A DNA stretch of 23,214 nucleotides from a virus. Positions 12,790 to 18,900 of this stretch are shown piece by piece. The number at the start of each line of letters is the position of its first letter. Within the stretch, counting starts at the first letter, position 1. Where the stretch lies: positions 1-23,214 of IMG/VR virus record IMGVR_UViG_3300025889_000987. One strand, written 5' to 3'. A model generated the notes under the pieces. The model made no database searches. It was not told the DNA's origin and worked only from the letters and a program-made list of their open reading frames with translations. A program made the translations under genes and the position numbers.

Positions 12790-13557
12790 ATGCAAGATAA
12801 ACAAGAAAACAAATTCTATGTATATGTTCACCGTAGGGCTAGTGATAATAAACCCTTCTATGTAGGTAAAGGTCACGGTCGCAGAGCAAATACTAAAAGT
12901 AAAAGAAACCTTCACTGGTTAAATACTTATAAAAAACACGGACTAATTGTAGAAATTCTTTATAAAGGTTTGACAGAGAAAGAAGCTTTTGATCTAGAAA
13001 AAGACACTATCTTGGAAATGCGTTATCACTACGAAGATTACTTGTGTAATCTAACCGATGGTGGGGAAGGTACTTCAGGGTTCAAGCATACAGGTACCTC
13101 CTTAGAAAGAGTCATTAAGCATATAAAAGAACAATCGGATTCTCTGAGAGATAAGAATATCTATAAGTTTTACCATTTAAACGGGGAAATCTTTGAAGGT
13201 ACTAGGCAAGATTTTTGTAATTACACAAATATTCCAGCTAAAAAGGTTGCTAAACTATTCCAAAAAGTAAACGCTAGGAATGTTGTTTTCAACTGGTCTC
13301 TTAAGCCTATAGAGATAAAAATACCAGACAAAAAAGAACTTAAGTACCCTCAGAAAAGAAATACAAAAACAGATGACAAAGTCTACACTTTTTATCACGT
13401 TTTTGGAGATACTTTCACAGGCACAAGGCAAGAGTTTAGTGATTACTCTCGAATCAGTTTAGTTATCATAGCTGCACTGTTTTGTAAAAATCCACGAAAA
13501 GTAATATATGGTTGGTCACTAAATGAATCGACCAATTATATGTTTAGAAAAATTTAA
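12790..13557 (+). CDS. GIY-YIG homing endonuclease, free-standing
   Basis: The 255-residue protein has an N-terminal GIY-YIG-type nuclease: F-Y-V-Y-V-H (9-14) and F-Y-V-G-K-G (23-28), followed by the basic G-R-R where a catalytic Arg is expected. L-E-K-D (69-72) may hold the catalytic Glu. N-L-T-D-G-G-E-G-T-S-G (87-97) is typical of phage GIY-YIG homing endonucleases. Two copies of a repeat follow (residues 124-171 and 198-244), each with Y-x-F-Y-H, F-x-G-T-R-Q-(D/E)-F and W-S-L, resembling modular DNA-binding domains. The gene lies between tail terminator and tail tube, has a weak ribosome binding site, and ends in an 18-bp palindrome. It promotes its own spread and plays no structural part. 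Confidence 0.85.
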   Translation: MQDKQENKFYVYVHRRASDNKPFYVGKGHGRRANTKSKRNLHWLNTYKKHGLIVEILYKGLTEKEAFDLEKDTILEMRYHYEDYLCNLTDGGEGTSGFKHTGTSLERVIKHIKEQSDSLRDKNIYKFYHLNGEIFEGTRQDFCNYTNIPAKKVAKLFQKVNARNVVFNWSLKPIEIKIPDKKELKYPQKRNTKTDDKVYTFYHVFGDTFTGTRQEFSDYSRISLVIIAALFCKNPRKVIYGWSLNESTNYMFRKI

Positions 13558-13570
13558 TTTGCAAATTAAA
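13553..13570. repeat. Perfect 18-bp palindrome at the end of the homing endonuclease gene
   Basis: TTTAATTT, GC, AAATTAAA is exactly self-complementary over 18 bp and includes the endonuclease stop codon (13555-13557). It precedes the AAGGA ribosome binding site of the tail tube gene. It may be a weak hairpin, a boundary mark of the mobile gene, or chance in AT-rich DNA. Confidence 0.6.
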
Positions 13571-13584
13571 ATAAGGAAAATAAA

Positions 13585-14790
13585 ATGATAAGCAAAGGTG
13601 TGTCGAAAAAAACAGCCTATAAGAAAGAAAGTACATGGGGTACAGCAGCAGGTGCTTCTGGTAGTAAGTATATTCGTCGGGTAACTTCTGACTTTAACCT
13701 AAGTAAAGAAGCGTATGAGTCAAATGAAATTCGGGTAGACTTTCAAACCGCCGACGCCAGACATGGTGTTCGTAGCGTAGAAGGTTCTATTAACGGTGAA
13801 TTGTCACCTACAGCATATTCTGACTTTATGCAGTCTATTGTTGCTCGTGACTTTACTACTGGTGGTTCTACTACGGGTGCTTCTGTGACAATCGCAGCAT
13901 CAGGTGATTTGTTTACTATCACCCGCGGTGCGGGTAGCTGGTTATCTGATGGTTTCTATGTAGGTAACATTGTTCAACTAACAGGTGCTGGCTTAGACCC
14001 TGCTAACGTATCTAACAATGTCTTGATCGTTAGTCTCACTTCTACTGTAATTACAGGTAAAGTATTATCTAGCACACCATTGGTTGCAGAAGGCCCTATT
14101 GCTTCTGTAGACGTTGATGTAATTGGTAAGCATACTTATATCCCTCTAACAGGTCATACAGACGATTCCTATACTGTTGAAGATTGGTATAGTGATATTT
14201 CTCAATCTGAAGTGTTTACTGGCTGTAAAGCAAGTTCTATTGCATTGCAATTACCTTCGACTGGTCTGGTTACTGCTGATATTAGTTTCATGGGTAAAGA
14301 CCTAGCACAGACAGATACAAGCCAATACTTCTCAACACCTACTGCTGCTGGTACTGACGGTATCTTTGCTTCTGTGCAGGGTGCTTTGGTAGTAAACGGT
14401 ACACCTGTTGCGTTGATTACTAGCTTAGATTTTACTATCAACCGTAATATCGAACCTGCTAACGTAGTTGGTAGTAACACTGCTGCTGACATGTTTGTTG
14501 GTCGTATTACTGTAACTGGTAATTTTAGCACCTACTTTGAGAATGCTACATTCCGTGATTACTTCAAGAATGAATCTACTGTTTCTTTGGTTGTAGCGTT
14601 GACTACTTCAGAAGATAAAGCAGCAGATGCAATGTCTTTTGTATTCCCTAAAATCAAAGTAAACTCTGCTACTAAAGCAGATGCAGAATTAGGTATTATC
14701 CAAGAACAATCTTTCCAAGCATTGCTTAATGATGTTACTTCTGCTGGTTTGATTGAGTCTACAATCTTGATTCAAGATACATCACTGTAA
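13585..14790 (+). CDS. Major tail tube protein
   Basis: The 401-residue protein begins with S-K-K-T-A-Y-K-K-E-S-T-W-G-T-A-A-G, which resembles the start of many long tail tube proteins of the Phage_tube_2 type. There the next region (residues 34-70) carries the first tube strands, with an R-S-V-E-G-S-I-N-G-E-L-S-P motif near 61-73. A Thr/Gly-rich beta segment around 90-160 looks like an inserted domain. The last 100 residues return to tube-like strands (N-P/A-A-N-V-V-G, D-M-F-V-G-R-I-T-V-T-G-N-F-S). The protein stacks in rings to form the tube. AAGGA lies before the ATG and a strong terminator follows the stop, which fits a highly expressed structural gene. Confidence 0.85.
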   Translation: MISKGVSKKTAYKKESTWGTAAGASGSKYIRRVTSDFNLSKEAYESNEIRVDFQTADARHGVRSVEGSINGELSPTAYSDFMQSIVARDFTTGGSTTGASVTIAASGDLFTITRGAGSWLSDGFYVGNIVQLTGAGLDPANVSNNVLIVSLTSTVITGKVLSSTPLVAEGPIASVDVDVIGKHTYIPLTGHTDDSYTVEDWYSDISQSEVFTGCKASSIALQLPSTGLVTADISFMGKDLAQTDTSQYFSTPTAAGTDGIFASVQGALVVNGTPVALITSLDFTINRNIEPANVVGSNTAADMFVGRITVTGNFSTYFENATFRDYFKNESTVSLVVALTTSEDKAADAMSFVFPKIKVNSATKADAELGIIQEQSFQALLNDVTSAGLIESTILIQDTSL

Positions 14791-14816
14791 TATCTAATTA
14801 TTAGATAATAATACAT

Positions 14817-14858
14817 AACCCCTACTTAGGATAAAACCTTCGTAGGGGTTTTTTGTTT
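14817..14858 (+). terminator. Strong intrinsic terminator after the tail tube gene
   Basis: AACCCCTAC (14817-14825) pairs with GTAGGGGTT (14842-14850), nine pairs. A small inner helix AGG/CCT can form in the loop. The stem is followed directly by TTTT, G, TTT. A smaller hairpin TATCTAA/TTAGATA stands at 14791-14807, just after the stop codon. Confidence 0.92.
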
Positions 14859-14880
14859 CTTGGTTGATAATCAATTTACG

Positions 14881-14909
14881 TTGCAAATCTTAGTTTTTCA
14901 TGGTATAAT
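14881..14909 (+). promoter_or_regulatory. Sigma70-type promoter for the tail assembly genes
   Basis: TTGCAA (14881-14886) and TATAAT (14904-14909) are 17 bp apart, with an extended -10 TGG at 14901-14903. The upstream AATTTACG (14873-14880) is a variant of the TATTTAAC block at the other two promoters. The predicted start is near 14916, directly after the terminator, so this opens a new transcription unit. Confidence 0.85.
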
Positions 14910-14910
14910 A

Positions 14911-14991
14911 AGAACTTAGACATCGTTCTAAACTAATAGATATTAAACAATATCTGGTTCATTAAAAATTTAACAGACAATAATAAAGGAG
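14911..14991 (+). other. Structured 5' leader of the tail chaperone mRNA
   Basis: Two hairpins lie between the promoter and the TTG start: AGAAC (14911-14915) with GTTCT (14925-14929), and AGATATT (14938-14944) with AATATCT (14949-14955) around an AAAC loop, seven perfect pairs. The AAGGAG ribosome binding site (14986-14991) is free of both. The first hairpin lies at the predicted start site and may be only partly transcribed. Confidence 0.5.
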
Positions 14992-14997
14992 AACACT

Positions 14998-15402
14998 TTG
15001 CTTAATTTGCAAAAAACTAACTACGCAGAAGCTGCTGAAGCAGGCTACGAATTTGAACTGAAGAAACCCGGTTCAGGTGAAGGTACTGGTGCTTTTATCA
15101 AAGTACGTGGTGATCAATCAAAGATTGTACGGGCATGGTCACGACGTAAAGCTACAGAGTTTCAGATGAAAACTCTAAAAGGTAAAGACAAAGATAAACC
15201 AATGTCAATGGATGAAGTAGAAGATTTTGGTGTTGAACAAGCAATCAATCGTATTATTTCATGGCGTGGTATTTCCGATGATGGTGTAAATGAAATCCCA
15301 TTTACTGTTGAAAATGCAGAGCGTTTACTGAAAGATCATCCTTGGATTCTTGAGCAAGTAGTGGAGGAAGCTAAAGAGCTTCTGAACTTTCTGCCAGAGT
15401 GA
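14998..15402 (+). CDS. Tail assembly chaperone, G-like first frame
   Basis: The 134-residue protein starts with TTG preceded by a strong AAGGAG at a six-base distance. Residues near 85-98 (I-N-R-I-I-S-W-R-G-I) and 104-118 (I-P-F-T-V-E-N-A-E-R-L-L-K-D-H) followed by P-W-I and the ending N-F-L-P-E are typical of the G-type chaperone in lambda-like and related siphophages. The protein coats and protects the tape measure during tail assembly. The gene lies between tail tube and tape measure, and the frame +1 to it stays open over the stop and continues in the next entry. The low-efficiency start codon with a strong ribosome binding site may set its level. Confidence 0.82.
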   Translation: MLNLQKTNYAEAAEAGYEFELKKPGSGEGTGAFIKVRGDQSKIVRAWSRRKATEFQMKTLKGKDKDKPMSMDEVEDFGVEQAINRIISWRGISDDGVNEIPFTVENAERLLKDHPWILEQVVEEAKELLNFLPE

Positions 15403-15784
15403 TATACAGCAGTTAATTGAATATGCTGAACAAGAGTTTAAGTTATCAGCAAGACAGCATGATGGTGGTACTCTAAGAGATCACTTACTTGTGCTTCAAA
15501 AGAACACAAGGAAAGTACCGAAAGAGCTAGAAAACCTAGTTGAATTACCACATACGATGCTTGACGTATGGAATTGGTTTGCTGAATTAAATTCTACTAG
15601 ACCTGTAGGTATGGCAGTTGGTGCTATTACATATACTGAAATTAAAAGTTATTTTGATTTATTAGGTATTGACGTAACACCACAAGAAGTCCAAATAATA
15701 AAAATGCTTGACAGGGTTTCTCTGAAACATTCAGAACAACAAGATAAAGCAGAAAAACAAAAGTCTCAAAAGTCTAAGAAGTAA
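15386..15784 (+). CDS. Tail assembly chaperone extension, T-like frame (made by frameshift as GT fusion)
   Basis: This frame is open from just after a stop at 15383-15385 to TAA 15782-15784 and overlaps the G-like frame by 17 bases. It is +1 relative to G. The region before any usable start already looks coding (Q-Q-L-I-E-Y-A-E-Q-E-F-K-L-S and G-G-T-L-R-D-H-L-L). The later part has E-L-P and W-N-W-F-A-E-L-N-S-T-R-P-V-G-M, then A-I-T-Y-T-E-I, which matches the second half of phage GT chaperones. A GTG at 15491 is the only start-like codon and would cut off conserved sequence. It is therefore expected as a C-terminal extension of the G-like protein by +1 or -2 shift. The C-terminus is Lys/Gln-rich. 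It contacts the tail tube protein in lambda. Confidence 0.72.
   Translation, partial: TFCQSDIQQLIEYAEQEFKLSARQHDGGTLRDHLLVLQKNTRKVPKELENLVELPHTMLDVWNWFAELNSTRPVGMAVGAITYTEIKSYFDLLGIDVTPQEVQIIKMLDRVSLKHSEQQDKAEKQKSQKSKK
15388..15402 (+). other. Probable ribosomal frameshift site joining the two chaperone frames
   Basis: Codons in the G frame are TTT CTG CCA GAG TGA. The T frame opens only at 15386, so the shift must occur within this window. Two mechanisms are possible. A +1 slip of tRNA-Phe from TTT to TTC at 15388-15391 would keep pairing. A -2 slip on the AGAG dinucleotide repeat before TGA would give GAG then AGT. The site is inferred from overlap geometry and no classical X-XXY-YYZ heptamer is present. 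Confidence 0.5.
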
Positions 15785-15787
15785 TAC

Positions 15788-15846
15788 AATCCTCTATTGT
15801 CTGTAAATTATAACAATTATAAGCAGGTGATAGAGGGTTCTTTTTT
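15788..15846 (+). terminator. Intrinsic terminator after the tail chaperone genes
   Basis: AATCCTCTAT (15788-15797) pairs with ATAGAGGGTT (15830-15839), ten pairs with one G-U, and is followed by C and six Ts. The 32-base loop contains a second helix TTATAA/TTATAA around CAA. It probably lowers transcription into the tape measure gene, which is needed in only a few copies per tail. Confidence 0.85.
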
Positions 15847-15881
15847 ATGGGTTATACCTTGATATTGTAGTATAGCCAATA

Positions 15882-15896
15882 ACAAAGAATCTTTGT
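15882..15896. repeat. Fifteen-base inverted repeat upstream of the tape measure gene
   Basis: ACAAAGA, A, TCTTTGT is a perfect 7-1-7 dyad. It lies between the terminator and the tape measure start and touches a -10-like TATAAA at 15896-15901 that has no good -35. It could be a protein-binding site or a small hairpin (six pairs, loop of three). Confidence 0.45.
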
Positions 15897-15936
15897 ATAA
15901 ACAAGAATAGAGGTAATGAAGCCTCAAGGAAATTAT

Positions 15937-18900
15937 ATGTTAAATTTAAGTAAAATTGTCTTTGAGACTGAAACAAAAGCCCTAGATATTGCTATCACTA
16001 AAGTAGGTGAATTAGCCGGTTCTTTAGTTCAATTAGACAAAGAAGTTGTAGCTACAGCAGCAAGACAAGCTAAGGTTGATAAAGATGCAGCTAGAGCAGC
16101 AGAGCTAAGAAGTAAGACTGACCTTAACAAGATTAAGACAGATAGAGATGCTTTAAAGTTAGAAAGAGAAAGAACAGCAGCAACAGAAGCTACTGGTGAA
16201 GCTATCGTTAAGGCTTCTAAAAAACAAGAAGCATTTATCTCATCAATCGAAAAGAAACGTGACTTAATTAGTCAAGGATGGACTGTTGGTGAATCTTCTG
16301 TATTGAAGATGGCAGATTCATTGGGTATTGCCGGTGACAAACTACAATACTTGCAAGGTTTACTTAAAGACATTGGTGGTTTAGTTTCTAATCCTTTTGA
16401 CTCTGCTATTGGTAGTTTACGTTCTGTTAATAAAGAACTGGATGGTTTAAAATTACGTGCAGATTTGGTTAATCAAGGTATTGAATTATCTTCTAAACAG
16501 TTAAAAGAATATAGTAAATTAGGTAATGAAGTAGCCGTTGCATTGAAGCGTATTGGTGTTGACCCTACGCAAGGTGCTGGTCTTAAACAATACAATGCTT
16601 TACTTAAAGATTCACAAAATAACTACTTACGTGCTGCGTTAGAAGCTGACAAATACCGTTCTGCTGAAAAAGAATTATCTAGGCAACATAAAGAAACCGC
16701 TGCTGCTGTTAGATTCTTGTCTAATGAAGAAGAACGTATGAAAACTGTTCTTGAGACTATGAACGTAACTCAAGTAGGAACAGTATCTGCCAATGAAAGA
16801 TCGGCACAAGCAGTTGCTAAGTATGCCCTTGCTTTGAAAAGAGCAGGTATACAAGGTCAAGATTATATCAATCAATTAGAGACATATAAAAGAAAGATTC
16901 AAGAAGTACAGAGAGTAGAAGAAAAGCAAAGGATTGACAGATTAAGTCGTTCCTTAACACCTCAAATATCTGACGTTGCGGTTAGCTTGTATGGCGGTAT
17001 GAACCCTATGCAAGTATTGATGCAACAAGGTTTGCAAGTAAGAGATTTGATTGCTAACGCAAGTGTAGATGCAGACAAACTAGGTGCTGCTTTCAGACGT
17101 TCTGGTGCAGAATTTGCTGGTTCTATTGCTATGGCTGCTAAAGCAGTTGGAAGTTTGCTTGTAGGTTCATTGCAAGCAGCAAGTAAGTCTGTATTAGACT
17201 TTGGCACAAGAGTAACAGGTCTTGATTTAGTTTGGAAAAAAGCTGCAACAAGTATGAGTGCTTTTGGTGTTAGTACAGAAGCTACTACAGCAGCTATGGC
17301 ACGTTTAAAAGCAGTGATGACTGTTGTGTTGTCTAGCGGTATTTTGTTGCTTATAACAGCCTTTACAGCCCTTGCTGTGGCTATGTATAAGACATGGGAA
17401 GCTAACTCTGAATTGAATAAACAACTAGCACTTACTGGTGGTAAGTTTGCAATAACTACAAAAGAAGCAGTAGCTTACGCTACTTCTTTGAACATTGCAG
17501 GTGTTACTACTTTAGATGCTACAAGAGCGATTACTGAAATGTCTAAGGCAGGTAATATTGCAGCAAAAGATATTGCTGGTATTACTAAGGCTGCTGTGGA
17601 GATGGAAAGGTATGTAGGTGTTGCTGTTACTGATACTATTAAGAAGTTTTCTGAATTACAAGACAAACCTTCTGAAGTCCTACTAGATATTGCTAAGTCA
17701 CAAGGTTTCATAAACATAGAAACACTTAAACTTGTAACTAGCTTAGAAAAGGCAGGATTGAAAACAGAAGCTGCTACGCAAGCTACAAAAGCATATCAAG
17801 AATCTCTTGATAAAGTAGTATCTAATGCTAAAGAAAATCTTTCCCCATTGGAGAAAGCATGGGATACTATAAAAACTGGAGTCAATAATGTTTTTGATGC
17901 TGTTGTTAAGTTAGCAAATAAAAGCTCTATATTAGATCCTTTAGTTTTTGTATTTAAGTCTTTAGCGAGTATAATTTATTCAGCAGTTACTGCTGTAAAT
18001 ATGTTAGTAGAATCTATGATTGGAACTGTTAAGGTGCTAACAAAAGTATCTAGTTTCAATTTCAGCGGAGCTAAGGAAGATTTTGCTGACATGGGTACTT
18101 CACTAAGGGGACTTAAAACAGAGTCTGACAATTTTCTTGAAAATCTGTGGAAAGTAGAGAAAGCATCTAGTGCTTCTTCTGCTGCTGAAAGAGAATTAGA
18201 TAAACAGAGAGCAAGAGACTTTGAATCTACTGAGGCTTTAAAGCAAAAAGGTTATAGTAAAGAAAAGAAGGCACTAGAAGAAATCAGAAAATTAAAGGGT
18301 GAAATTGTCGCAAGAAAGTTAACAACTACTCCTGACATTTATGACCGTGAGTATATTGCTGCAAGAGAAGCAGAGATTGACAGGTTAAATAAAGAAATAG
18401 CAGACGCTAAGAAGAAAACCCCAGAAGCAAAAGCAGCAAACAAAGCACAAGAATATTTTAATAACTTGATGCAACAGTTTACTGTTAAGACTATTGAAGC
18501 CGATGCTGCTACTGAAAAACTTACTGTATCTCAGAAGAAATTAGTAGACCTTGCAAACGATAAACAGTTTCTTGCATTACCTAGACAGATGCAAGATCAA
18601 GTGATGCAAGCTGGTGCTTTAGCTGCTACTACTGAAATACAAGCAGGTAATGAAGAACGTAGAAACAAAGCTATTGAACTTTATAATAGTTTGTTAGGTA
18701 AGTCTAGTGGTTTAGGTAAAGAATACTATAAGCAATTAGAACTAATCAATGAGAATGAAAAAGAAGGTTTTTACAATGCAGAGCAAGCAAGAGAAGCTAG
18801 AGCTAAATTGTTTGAAGGCACTAAGCAATGGAAAGACCATGAAAAAGAAGTAGAAGATGCTACTAATGCGTATAAGAAGTTTAAAGAAGAAATCCTTAAA

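Noticed and set aside
14202-14531. 109-codon open frame on the minus strand in the tail tube gene
   Set aside because: Antisense shadow of a clearly coding gene with no ribosome binding site.
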